Of a stretch of 64,000 nucleotides of DNA, positions 10,958-21,418 are shown piece after piece (positions within the stretch are counted from its first letter, which is position 1; every line of letters starts with the position of its first letter). Source of the stretch: Terfezia claveryi (lineage: Eukaryota; Ascomycota; Pezizomycetes; Pezizales; Pezizaceae); assembly GCA_015179025.1 (NCBI GenBank), contig WHUX01000220.1, positions 21,781-85,780 of the forward strand, given 5' to 3'. The notes beneath the pieces were generated by a model. It saw only the letters and a list, made by a program, of their open reading frames with translations. It searched no databases and was not told where the DNA came from. Made by a program: the position numbers and the translations under genes.

Positions 10958-13058
10958 CAAAGACTTCTCCAAGATTGTAGCCCCTATCATGAAACTAACA
11001 AAAAAAAATACAACTTGGCATTGGAGCGAAGAATACCAGAAGGTGTTACAAAACCTTAAAATAGCGTTTACTTCCGCTCCCGTTCTTCAGCATTTTGATC
11101 CCGACCGTGAAATTATAGTAGAAACAGATGCATCAGACTACATTTCTGTTGGAATTCTTTCGCAATATGATGATAATAATATACTTCACCCTATTGCTTA
11201 TTTCTCTAAGAAGCACTCACCAACTGAATGCAACTATGAGATTTATAACAAGGAATTAATGGCTATTATCCAATGCTTCGAAGAATGGCGAGGTGAATTG
11301 GAATCCACACCCCATCCAATTAAAGTACTCTCAGATCACAAAAATCTAGAATACTTTCTGCTAACAAGGCTCCTCAACCACCGGCAAGCTCAATGGTCAG
11401 AATTTCTCTCCCGCTTCAACTTCAAGATAGTTTACCGTCCAAGTAAAGCAGGGGGAAAACTAGATGCATTAACAAGAAGGTCAGGAGACCTTCCAAAGGA
11501 AGGAGATGGATGTATAAGGTTTCAAAATCAAGTCGTTCTCAAACCTCACAATTTAACAATCAATGCGACAGTAGAAGAGCTAGGACTAGAAGACTTGTTT
11601 AATAGAGGTTTTGAAGTTGATCCACTACTAAGGAAGATATTAGTTAAGCTGCAACAAGGAGAGAAGCGATCTAAGGACATCTTGCTAGCCGAATGTGAAG
11701 AGGATAATGGAAAGCTAAAATATCGTAGGCGGATATATGTACTAAATTATATGCCTCTAAAGTTACGTCTAATCCAGGACCATTACGATATCCCAGCAGC
11801 GGGGCATCCAGGGCAATCCAAGACGCTTGAGCTCATCTCATGACAATATTATTGGCCAAAAATGCATAAGGATGTTGATCAGTATGTACGCAACTGTCAC
11901 CCCTGTCAACATGCTCGAACAACACGACATGCCCTATATGGTATTCTTCGACCACTCGCAATTCCCCAAGGCGCTTGGCAGGATATCTCCATGGATTTCA
12001 TTATTGGGTTACCCTGGTCAAATGGATACAACGCAATTTTGGTAGTAGTATGTCGACTAACTAAAATGTGGCACTTTATTCCCTGTCGTGATACCACTAC
12101 TGCAGAGCAATTAGCAGATCTATATGCTCGGCATATCTTCCGCCTCCATGGTCTTCCTAGAACAATTGTATCAGACCGTGGGCCTCAATTCATCTCTCAC
12201 TTTTGGAAAGCTCTCTGTCAAGTGCTTGAGATTCAATCTCTCCTGTCCATACCGTTTCACCCTCAAACTGACGGCCAGACCGAACAAGTCAATGCCACTC
12301 TAGAACAATATTTACGGGTTTATGTTAATTATTTGCAGGATGACTGGGAGAACTGGTTGCATCTCACCGAGTTTGCAGCTAATAATGAAGCTTCTGAAAC
12401 AACTGGGTCATCTCCCTTCTTTGCGAATTATGGTCATGACCCACTGTGGCAATTTGATTTCGAGGAGAAGCTCATATGACCTGATGAGCGGAGTGCTATA
12501 GAGGTGGCCAGGAAGATCAAGGAAATAACGGAACACTTACAAAACGAGATGGCTAGGGTGCAGGCACGGCAACAGGAGCAAGCAAACAAAGGACGAGATA
12601 ATGCTCCAGTATGCAAGGAGGGAGATCTGGTTTGGTTTAATAGCCAGCACATTACAACACAATGGCCAAGTAGAAAGCTCCACCATTAACGGATTGGCCC
12701 CTACAAGATCACAAAGGTCATATCCCCCTATGCATACGAACTCGACTTCCCCGCTAGTATGCACTATTATCGAGTCCAGCATGTTTCACTTCTCGACCCG
12801 GCAAATAATAATCCCCTACCTGGGCGATACAACCCACCACCTCCACCAGTGATAGTTGATAATGAGGAAGAGTGGCATGTGGAAGAAATCTTGGATTCTG
12901 GTCTTCGGAGGAAGAAATTAGAGTACTTAGTGAAATGGGTAGGGTTCGAAAGACCAGACTGGGAACCGGCAACAAACATCAACAAACTCAAGGCTATTGA
13001 TGACTTCCACAGGCGAAATCCGAGCAAACCAGGACCATTGCTGGAAGACGAAGACTAA
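10958..13058 (+). pseudogene. E1 Pol, second part: RT end, RNase H, integrase, chromodomain
   Basis: This is the same frame as the first part. It resumes with KDFSKIVAPIMKL directly after the target duplication. RNase H shows VETDASDY, NKELMAI and VLSDHKNLEY. The integrase has a zinc-finger CHPC near 11900, the catalytic region [19 protein letters not shown] and QTDGQTEQ (D, D and E residues), then a GPY-type module. The C-terminal chromodomain (about 12860-13010) has EEILDS, YLVKWVGF and WEP, the usual methyl-lysine reader core. Stops at 11841-11843, 12477-12479 and 12687-12689 interrupt it; the natural end is 13056-13058. In VVVCRLTK a cysteine replaces the usual aspartate. Confidence 0.92.
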
Positions 13059-13092
13059 GCCTCAAGAGACTTCGGCCGTAAGGAGGGGATAT

Positions 13093-13563
13093 TGTCACGG
13101 CGTTAATTTACTTGCGAGGTATTTGACATTCGAACAGGCTTGTTCGAGTGTCAGCGTGGTATTTGACACCCGAACAGGCTTGTTCGAGTGTCAGCGTGGT
13201 ATTTGACACCCGAACAGGCTTGTTGGAGTATCAGCGTGGTATTTGACACCCGAACAGACTTGTTTGGAGTGTCTTAATACTAGAAGGGATTAGAGAGGTG
13301 GATCGCGGAGTATCACCTGTGATCGCAGGTGACGTTAAGTTAGTTGGGCGCTACTCCTTTGGCCATAGCAATCGTGTATATAGGAAGCCGTAATTGTCGT
13401 TTCTTGTTCTTGTTCCTTACGCAACGTCTTGTATTATAACCTTGGTAATACAGACTCTGCCCTTTGTCTTGATACTTCAATCTACAGTTATAGTCTCATC
13501 TTCATGCGCTCCTTGGAGTCACGTCTTTAGTTATAGCCACAGCCAATGACTTACGCCGTTACA
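13093..13563 (+). repeat. E1 3' LTR with four 40-bp hairpin repeats
   Basis: The LTR runs from TGTCACGGCGTTA to CGCCGTTACA, and a purine-rich tract (AAGGAGGGGATA, 13080-13091) precedes it as the plus-strand primer. A second copy of the same length (471 bp) in the opposite orientation is the solo LTR at 15885-16355, which fixes both ends. From 13125 to 13273 a 40-bp unit repeats four times. Each contains the imperfect palindrome GACACCCGAACA...TGTTCGAGTGTC with a 4-base loop, probably a U3 enhancer-like element. Confidence 0.92.
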
Positions 13564-14095
13564 CCTACCCAAACAAAATTTAATCACATAATGAAAACTT
13601 AACCACTGCACCACAACTCATAATATGTAAAATTAATTATAATGCGTTACATATAGAATGCTGCTCCATTAGTCTTGATATTTATTGTATTCAAAGCAAA
13701 GTTGTTTATGTTATATATATTCTCGTGTGCAGTGCATACTAAAGTATACATTTGTAGGCCAAGCATGTTCTAGGATGGCCTAGTGCCATCGGGTTTGAAC
13801 ATGACCTGGTACTTGCATTTCTTTACATTTTGAAGTTTGACTACAAATGGTCATATTCTCCAATGTAGCCATCGGAAATGTAGTATAAGAGATCCGATAG
13901 ACCCCATCTTGTAGTCCTATTATTCCTACGTACTTAGTATCCACTTCAGCTTAACGAGACTACTTCAGCTATCACAGCCACCTTTGCATTGACCGCAAAT
14001 ACCAAGAAGAACTTATTTCCCTATACGGTAATCTCTAACTCACACCCGACGCACGTAGGCTAATATGACACATACCCAGAGATAAGTCAGCAAGA
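13564..14095 (+). other. 5' flank of gene P1, duplicated at 25920-26510
   Basis: There is no gene here. From about 13590 to 14095 the sequence can be matched in reverse orientation upstream of the second P1 copy, for example TTCAAAGCAAA and GCCACCTTTGC. So P1 was copied together with its upstream DNA. At the left edge, read on the minus strand, GTGGTGCAGTGGTTAAG resembles the A box of a tRNA gene. The E1 insertion cuts the block at 13563. Confidence 0.6.
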
Positions 14096-15286
14096 ATGGT
14101 TACTCCGATAAACTTAATTCAGAATGCAAAGACTGACTTTGGGTAGGACACCTAAGATGCTGATTACACATCGTGGCGCAATGCTGTGAAGGACTATTGT
14201 GCGCAACAATCAATCTGAAGTTGGGCCTTAGGTAGCCACAATGAGAAGGATGCTCTGGTTATTGCAGCTCAAAACTTCACTGGGATGAGGAGTACTATGA
14301 GAAATCGACTAGCTGTGGGTTCCGAACACCACAAAAAGGTACTGGAAGCACTACTCCAGGATTGCCTCAAAAAGCGCTTCGAGACCGCAAAAAATTTGGC
14401 GATCAAGCGAGCTCGTAAGAGGGCACAGCCTGATGAGAACTCCGACGCAGAGGATAAAGTGTCTGACGGCAGCGAAGACCCAGGAACTGCCGTAGCTTTC
14501 TGGGTGGGTAACCCTGAGATAGGAGGGCATAGGGATATCAACGGGTGGATTTGGGATGTGAGGAATAGAAGAAATATGGGGGTTATTGAGAATAAGACTC
14601 TAGATGGTATATGGAATATGGTGAAAGCTGATGTTCCTACGGATAGAAAAGTGCACCAAATTTTGGAAGCTCTTGAGGGCCCCATGGCTGCCGTCCTGAC
14701 ATTTCTACCAGACTATATGAGTCTGAATTCTGACGCACAAGTGAGGGCTTTCTTTCAAATAACGCAAGCAAAACCAGTACGTATATTCATTCTACTGCAT
14801 TCCGTGCCCCCAAGGGCCAACACCCTCCTCCCTGCTGGAGCCAAACCATACTTCGATCTGGACAGATTTAACCCACTGAATGAATATGATGATTTTGCTA
14901 AGGATTCCGATGCCAATATACGCAATATCACTGGAGTCTGTCAGTGCTGCATACCAACAAGAGACCACATATTTGAACAATGAAAGCATGAACTACGTGC
15001 AAGAGTGGCCCGCCAGGAAGAAACCCTAAGGGAAGTAAAGAGGGAGCATAAGCGCCTCTTCCCCAACGCCGGCATTATCGACTCTGATGATAAGGATTAC
15101 TGCTATATTTGGTGCCTCAAACGGCCCAAATGTACTACTGGTCCGCAACTCATCAAGGCACGTCAAGTTGTAGGTGAAAGGCGTCGGGCTACCCAGTTAA
15201 ACCGACATCTCGGAGTTCGACGATTTGTGAGCAAAGTTCGTGGGCTGAATGCAGCCCAACATGCATGGGAGGCGTTAAATGGTTAG
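14096..15286 (+). pseudogene. P1, unrecognised multi-copy gene (decayed)
   Basis: The start ATG at 14096 is chosen because the second copy (complement of 25919) starts at the same place with MVTP. One frame then runs to 15286 with stops near 14144, 14153, 14214 and 14981. Several lie at positions where the other copy has Trp, Arg or Gln. Visible features are a basic segment with KRARKRA (about 14408), an acidic stretch with SDAEDKVSD, an IPTRDH segment, and a charged helix ARQEETLREVKREHKRL near the end. I know no family for it. Two diverged copies in one window suggest it is part of a repeat or a multi-gene family. Confidence 0.6.
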
Positions 15287-15735
15287 TACACCCCTACCCT
15301 CATCCCCAAATCTGCTACACCTAACTCCTGGAATTGCGAGCTAACCTACAACATATAGCCTAGGTGACTTTGTACGTCGGGAGTTAGTCTGGTCAGTGGA
15401 ATTTCTTTACTGTTAGTTCATTTTTTTTTATAGTTAGTCGGGTTGATTATAGTTAGTTTTTTTTTATTAAGGGTAGTCGAGTTCTTTTGTAGTTAGTCAG
15501 GTTTTAGTATAGTTGAGTCGGGTGTTTCTCAAGATAAGAGAATAGATAAGCATTTCACCCATTGACCACTTCTCGTCCACCCTCACCCCTACATTTCCTT
15601 TACATCTAACATCCAAGATTTACAACTTCACACATCCAACATCCCTACGTACCCCTGTCCCCTCCCTACCTATCTCCTCCCTGTCCCTCCCTGTGCCCTT
15701 GTCTTCTATCCCTGTCCCTCTAGATTACTTGCATA
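15287..15735 (+). other. Intergenic stretch between P1 and P2, pyrimidine-rich
   Basis: No gene seen. Runs of T with GTTAGTC-like words (15400-15510) are followed by a strongly CT-rich segment (about 15560-15730, for example CCCTCCCTACC) right before the P2 start codon. Such CT tracts are common just upstream of fungal transcription starts, so this may be the P2 core promoter. Confidence 0.4.
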
Positions 15736-15884
15736 ATGTCCCAATGCTCCCAAGGAGTCAACCGACAGCGAACAGTTACATCCTCTTTATTTCAGAAGGA
15801 CACCAAAGGGGAGGATGATGAGGATACTGTATTACAGCCTCTCCATCTTGCTCTGTCTTCCAAAAGACTTGCTGAGTCAGATGG

Positions 15885-16355
15885 TGTAATGGCGTAAGTC
15901 ATTGGCTGTGGCTATAACTAAAGACGTGACTCCAAGGAGCATACGAAGACAAGACTATAACTGTAGATTGAAGTATCAAGACAAAAGGCAGAGTCTATAT
16001 TACCAAGGTTATAATACAAGACGTTGCATAAGGAACAAGAACAAGAAATGACAATTACGGCTTCCTATATACATGATTGCCATGGCCAAAGGAGTGGCGC
16101 CCGACTAACTTGACGTCACCTGCGATCGCAGGTGATACTCCGCGATCCACCTCTCTAATCCCTTCTTGTATTAAGACACTCCGAACAAGTCTGTTCGGGT
16201 ATCAAATACCGTGCTGACACTCGAACAAGCCTGTTCAGGTATCAAATACCACGCTAACACTCGAACAAGCCTGTTCGGGTGTCAAATACTATGCTGACAC
16301 TCGAACAAGCCTGTTCGAGTGTCAAATACCTTGCAAGTAAATTAACGCCGTGACA
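15885..16355 (-). mobile_element. Solo LTR of the E1 family inserted in P2 exon 1
   Basis: This is a 471-bp reverse-oriented copy of the E1 LTR, with TG...CA ends and the four palindromic repeats (about 16175-16324). GATGG lies on both sides (15880-15884 and 16356-16360). No internal sequence remains, so the element left by recombination between its LTRs. Removing the LTR with one GATGG rejoins the P2 frame without a shift. Confidence 0.95.
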
Positions 16356-16420
16356 GATGGAGGATATCCAGCCAGAAAACTTCAAATCGATTATGGTGCA
16401 CCAAAGACACCACGTTCTGC

Positions 16421-16565
16421 AGCACACCCATCGCGTTTTGCAGCATACCCATTGAGTTCTGCAGTACACCCATCAAGTTCTGCAGCACACCCATCAAGTT
16501 CTATAGCACACCCATCGAGTTCTGCAGCACACCCATCTAGTTCTGCAGTACACCCATCAAGTTCA
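16421..16565 (+). repeat. 21-bp coding repeats in P2 (AHPSSSA)
   Basis: About seven units of the form GCACACCCATCAAGTTCTGCA encode a Ser/Pro/His-rich low-complexity segment. The repeat stays in frame, which supports the P2 reading frame at this place. Confidence 0.8.
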
Positions 16566-17509
16566 AGGCAGCAAGTAAGTACTACCCCCACACCTAAATC
16601 AAGATGAGCCTGGCTAACCATAATGTATATAGTCCTCGCCACCGCCGCTCTCTACTAGCAGAGGGCAGCCACGTACCCACTATACTGAGTCCAGTGCTGG
16701 TGATATGCCAAGTGATGCATTCAGCTTGAACTCAGAAGGCCATACTTAGGAGGAAGAAGAGCTTGGACTCACGATCCAGAAGCCACCACGCGTTGGGCCC
16801 AGATCCTGCTCATTTTTCTCAGTTCCTGATGAATACAAGAAACTGGTCCATCAAGCTGCCTCCCATGTATGGCATTATACCCTTTTCGGAAATCCAATGC
16901 TCAATGCAAAGGAAATCCAACAATTATTATCTGTAACTTGGGTCAAGGCACAGGAGGAAACTGGCGAGACACTACCACGCCTGAAAATTCCAAGTACTCA
17001 TGTATGTAATACTCCCTATGCATGACATCGGATGGTACATCAGGAAAAAAGATTTGGCGTCCGGACGCAGCACTAAGCGTCCAAATGCGATTTTGCGTCC
17101 TGTGTGTCCTGTGCATCCAGATGCCTCGGGGTATTGCATTATGATCCGGACGCAACTAGGGCCTTGCACTGCGTCGCAATACAATCCCGACGCTATTGGG
17201 GCAACAATAGCCATCCAGATGGTGGTTGACATAAGCTCAATGTCTGGATGTCAGAGTTCATTCCTATCGCATCAACAACTCAATTAAGGTTGTTAATGCT
17301 ATAGGTTCTATGTCTGGCGTTGCTGAACCACGGCCCCAAATCGCTCTCTTCTACAATGCACACCCGCTCACTACTTGCATGTACGACAGCCAGGTACGTA
17401 GCCACTATTGCAGCCATTGAATATGCACATAGTAGAAATATCCATAGTATTCGCTAATAATTATATAAACAGAAGTAATAGATATATATATTGAGCATGC
17501 AATCGCTGC

Positions 17510-17635
17510 TCTAATCATACTAACACTCGCTCTAATACTCGCTCTAATACTCGCCCTAACACTCGTTCTAATACTCGCTCTAATACTCGCTCTATTACTC
17601 GCTCTATTACACGCTCTAATGCTCGCCGTAATGTG
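17510..17635 (+). repeat. 12-bp repeats in the left arm of C1 (CTCGCTCTAATA)
   Basis: About nine units of ACTCGCTCTAAT. The inverted partner in the right arm (18850-19045, GAGCGAGTATTA) has about fifteen units, so repeat number drifts independently in the two arms. Open frames through this block (LERV, RASI repeats) only reflect the 12-bp period. Confidence 0.9.
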
Positions 17636-17934
17636 CTGAGATATAGAGTGAAGGGAAAATGCGTGGGGAAGGGAGGTATATATACAGGAAAACCATAGTT
17701 GCCAAGGCCGACTGGTAAGGCCGACAATTTAGACTTTCCGAAGACAATGAGATAAGGGATAACAAGAGAAGTGGCAGGACAGTGATCAATGGCGCTCAGC
17801 CCCCTTTCGCTCGTGGGTGCCGTACTATTCAATGCCTGGCCTGGTAATAGTCATATTGGGAAATCGTAGTCATTGTATAGAGATATGTGTGGAGTTCACG
17901 CTTTGTGATATGTTTCATAGGAATTCATGTATTC

Positions 17935-18540
17935 TCGCACATATATATATATATATATATGTGCGAGAAACTCGTGCTTTTGGAGACTTATATATATATA
18001 TGCCCGCGGATGTATGTAATTCTCGCATATATATATATAAGTCTCCAAAAGCACAAGTTCCTCGCACACACATATATATATGCCCGCGAATGCATGCATT
18101 TCTCTATATATCTCCTAAAGCACGAGTTTCTGGCATAAATATATATATATGCCCGCGGATGCATGGAATTCTCGCATATATATATATAAGTCTCCAAAAG
18201 TACAAGTTTCTCGCACACATATATATATATGCCCGTGAATGTATGCATTTCTCTATATGTCTCCAAAAGCATGAGTTTCTGGCATATATATATATATATG
18301 CCCGCGGATGCATGGAATTCTCGTATATATATATATAAGTCTCCAAAAGCACGAGTTTCTCGTACACATATATATATATGCCCGCGAATGTATGCATTTC
18401 TCTATATGTCTCCAAAAGCACGAGTTTCTGGCATATATATATATCTATGCCTCCGGATGCATGGAATTCTCGCATATATATATATAAGGTTCCAAAAGCA
18501 CGAGTTTCTCACATATATATATATATATATATATGCCCGC
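17935..18540. repeat. Central AT-rich minisatellite of C1
   Basis: A unit of about 149 bp repeats three to four times, starting at the GCCCGCGGATG-type words near 18002, 18151, 18300 and 18450. Each unit holds two inverted half-units built from TATATATA tracts, GTCTCCAAAAGCACGAG and GAATGCATG/GGAATTC words, so the whole block can fold on itself. Confidence 0.88.
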
Positions 18541-18849
18541 GAATGCATGAATTCCTACGAAACATATCACAAAGCGTGAACTCCGCACATATCTCTATAC
18601 AATGACTACGATTTCCCAATATGACTATTACTAGGCCAGGCAATGAATAGTACGGCACCCGCGGGCGAAAGGGGGCTGAGTGCCATTGATAACTGTCCTG
18701 CCACTTCTCTTGTTATCCCTTATCTCATTGTCTTCGGAAAGTCTAAATTGTCGGCCTTACCAGTCGGCCTTAGCAACTATGGTTTTCCTGTATATATACC
18801 TCCCTTCCCCATGCATTTTCCCTTCACTCTATATTCCAGCACATTACGG

Positions 18850-19045
18850 CGAGCATTAGAGTGAGTATTGGAGTGAGTATTAGGGCGAGTATTAGAGCGA
18901 GTATTAGAGCAAGTATTGGAGCGAGTATTAGGGCGAGTATTAAAACAAGTATTGGAGCGAGTATTAGAGCAAGTATTGGAGCGAGTATTAGAGCGAGTAT
19001 TAGAGCGAGTGTTAGTGCGAGTATTAGAGCGAGTGTTAGTGCGAT
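18850..19045 (+). repeat. 12-bp repeats in the right arm of C1 (GAGCGAGTATTA)
   Basis: About fifteen units in inverted orientation to those at 17510-17635. This tract is about 70 bp longer than its partner. Confidence 0.9.
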
Positions 19046-20422
19046 TGGAGTAGCGATTTCATGCTCTATATATATATCTATTACTTCTGTGTATATAATT
19101 ATTAGAGAATACAAAGGATATTTCTGCTATGTGCATATTCAATGGCTGCAATAGTGGCTACATACCTGGCTGTCGTACATGCAAGTGGTGAGCGGGTGTG
19201 CATTGAAGAACAGAGCGATTGTGGGCTATCCATTAGCAACGCTAGCGGTAGAACCTATAGCGTTGGGGACGAGCAGCCCATTCCATGTTGCGTCCAAGAG
19301 GAGAGAGCATCTGCAAAGCGCATGTATTGTGTCCCAGACGCGCGAGCACCACGCGAGCACCGTCCGAGTGCGTCCGGACGCTCGTGCGCCGAGCGTTTGG
19401 CATCTTGATCTTGAGTTTGTCTCCCATGCGTCCTGTGCGTCCCAGGCGTCCAGACGCACAGGACACAAATAATATTTTTGGTGATATAATCTAAACCATT
19501 ACAGCTCCATAGCATTCACCTCCGAACTCGTTCACATCTTGTTTATGAATGTAAATGCAGTATTGTGGGCGTCTTCGGATTGGACAAGCTGCCCCAACAC
19601 GAGGTAGCTCAGCGGGTGAGCTATCTCCTATTCCAGGATCGGTTCATCTGTTGGGAAGACAGATGAGAGGTAAAGCTTCCTTCTTGCGTCAAAAGTCTGA
19701 AATGTCTAACCTGTCTAATACTCATGTAGACCCACCAAAAGCATTTCCGAGGGAGCGAAATAATAGAAATCATTTTCTGCAAATATTTCTCCACTCTCAG
19801 GCAGCGGGGGAACTGCAATGAATCCTTCTTTGATGCTATCAATGAAGTCTTTATTTGCCTGGTGACCTCGGCCATGCGATATTGCCTCAAAGCATAGATG
19901 ACCGAGGTGTATATTGAACCTCCGAGTGCAACAAAATTCAAATACGATTCAACCATCAGTAAGTATTTCTAATCTGACATAGGCAGCTTACTTTCTGATG
20001 CATATAGCAACGTACCAATAGTTTTTGGCCACCTGGAATGCCCACCCAAGGAGAGTACGTATGCTCCTTTTGGCGGCTATTAGGGCGATATACGTACACG
20101 TTTGGCCACTGCATAACGAAAAGGGTGTCTAGAATCAGACCAGCACCTAGAAGTTGGTGATACCTCGGCCTTTGAGGCCGAGCTTATGCAGTCTCTTCTC
20201 CAAGCGACCCAAGCAGCTCGCGTTACACGGCAATGGATTTCCGACGCCTTCCATTGGCAGAGCGACCAATATGAGGAGGAAGACCACTCCCATAAGTTTA
20301 CATCTTTCTATACTCATAACTACTCAGAAAAGGCTAATTCTAACTTACATGTGAAAACCGATGTGGAAGCCGCAGAACACGAGACTGATAATGAACTTGA
20401 AGAGGAGACGGATAATGACTGA

Positions 20423-20984
20423 ATAACTCCGGAAATATCATACCCCAATACATATAACATGGCAGCATTCTGGCCTTTTTTTTTTTTTTGGCTACATGAT
20501 TTTTCTTTTTCTTAATATACATGCATGTATAAATATACGTTTTTTGTAAATGGATTAGGTACCTCAAGTATGAAATAAAGGCAATATCAGAGTAGAACTA
20601 AGTACAATGGTAGATGCATATACGGAATTCATCCACTTGGTACGCAGGCAGTCCCGACATAGCATATCGGGGACCCAGTGTTTGTGGCATAAGATCTGAG
20701 CAGACCAGAGTTGAAGCCGGGTAGGCATTTGTGCAAGCATTAGGGAAGAGTACCCAATAGACCTATAGAGTTGGTGACGAAGTTCATGAGTGCGATGGCG
20801 TCAAGATGGATCTGCAATTTGCTAGGGTATCATGAATGGTTCTACAATTCGGATTGACATCAGGGATCCAGGAGGACCGTGCATAGACATCAAAAGTGTG
20901 GGTTCACCGACAAGTTGCATCAGGACAAGGCTTCCAAGCATAGTCACGTCCCAGGTACAGGGCCTCCTGCCAAGCAATGGTGTT
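20423..20984. other. No gene recognised
   Basis: Starts with the P2 3' end and a poly-T run at about 20477-20492. The rest is mixed-composition DNA without a long frame or a repeat that I recognise. Confidence 0.5.
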
Positions 20985-21128
20985 ATGTATCAGGCGTGAG
21001 AGCACTGTCTGAATGCGTCCGGACGCTTATGCACCGAGCGTTTGGCATCCTGATCTTGAGTTTGTCTCCCAAGCGTCCTGTGCGTCCCAAGCGTCCGGAC
21101 ACACAGGACGCAAATAATATTTTTGGTG
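20985..21128. mobile_element. C3, right-end fragment of a C-family palindromic element
   Basis: Matches 19352-19478 of C1 nearly base for base: CTGAATGCGTCCGGACGC, the GAGCGTTTGGCATC stretch and the terminal AATAATATTTTTGGTGAT. It is cut directly into the MITE minisatellite at 21129, so one of the two truncated the other. Confidence 0.8.
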
Positions 21129-21418
21129 ATTTACATATATAAGCCACGAATGCATGATTTCCATATATATATATGAGCCACGAATACACAAATTCCATGT
21201 ATATATATAAGCAGCAAATGCACGAATTTCATGTATATATGGCTGGCGAAACTAGGATGCTAGCCTATTCCCCGTAACACAAGGGCTTAGTGAGTACTCG
21301 CGAGTAGCCAGCAAGTCGGCGTGAGCTGGCTTCTCATGGATTGCCATCCGTGAGAGTCAGCATCGAGTAGGAAAAATAGTTGGCAAACTCGCCTCGACTC
21401 GGGCCAATGCTCACACTA
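21129..21418 (+). mobile_element. Truncated hAT-type MITE, right end
   Basis: Carries three minisatellite units (AAGCCACGAATGCATG type), then the same unique right end as the complete MITE at 28725-29682 (about 21235-21418), ending in TCACACTA. The left end is missing. The base following (21419) begins hAT transposase sequence. Confidence 0.8.

Larger units (their letters stand above)
1..13563 (+). mobile_element. Ty3/Gypsy chromodomain LTR retrotransposon E1, 5' end missing, interrupted by element A
   Basis: Gag, protease, reverse transcriptase, RNase H, integrase and chromodomain follow one another on the plus strand and end in a 471-bp 3' LTR. The 5' LTR and most of gag lie left of the window. 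Element A (1997-10952) sits inside the reverse transcriptase; removing A and one copy of the 5-bp target duplication TTTAT restores the reading frame exactly, because 8961 bases is a multiple of three. The pol frame carries five premature stops but no frameshift, so this copy is dead yet little decayed. It belongs to the chromovirus-like branch, whose integrase-linked chromodomain targets chromatin. Confidence 0.93.
17042..19481. mobile_element. C1, 2.4-kb palindromic (fold-back) element in a P2 intron
   Basis: Two arms, about 17295-17940 and 18535-19262, are inverted copies of each other at roughly 95 percent identity by eye over the inner 300 bp. The outer ends share an AT-rich tip followed by GCGTCCGGACGC-type words (left near 17045-17070, right AATAATATTTTTGGTGAT near 19465-19481). 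The centre holds an AT-rich minisatellite. A related left half lies at 62636-64000 and a right-end fragment at 20985-21128, so it is a mobile family. No transposase is seen. Outer limits are approximate because no target duplication could be fixed. Confidence 0.75.
15736..20422 (+). pseudogene. P2, multi-exon DUF6532-like gene relic broken by a solo LTR and by element C1
   Basis: Proposed exons: 15736-15884 joined to 16361-16574 (the gap is the solo LTR), 16633-17001, 19505-19669, 19730-19958, and 20008 onward. Introns are 16575-16632 (GTAAGT...CTAAC...TATAG), 17002-19504 (GTATGT...CTAAAC...TTACAG, containing C1), 19670-19729 and 19959-20007. All phases agree (0, 0, 0, 1). The protein starts MSQCSQG, has seven-residue AHPSSS-type repeats, then segments such as EYKKLVHQAA, RVSYLLFQDRFICWED and FICLVTSAMRYCL, which resemble the agaricomycete DUF6532 fold. 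Stops occur at about 16747, 19664, 19890 and 20019. An acidic tail (20186-20422) lies in another frame, so an intron or indel is missing from the model. Confidence 0.6.

Noticed and set aside
17817..18579. Long overlapping frames rich in IYIY on both strands
   Set aside because: They are read-throughs of the AT-rich minisatellite of C1; similar frames occur in all phases and on both strands.
18824..19154. Frames with RASI, LALI or LERV repeats, which look like coiled coils
   Set aside because: A 12-bp tandem repeat keeps several frames open; no sign of selection for one of them.
19598..19650. tRNA-like TAGCTCAGCGGGTGAGC
   Set aside because: Matches an A box by chance; no B box or cloverleaf at the right distance, and it lies in a P2 exon with consistent splice phases.
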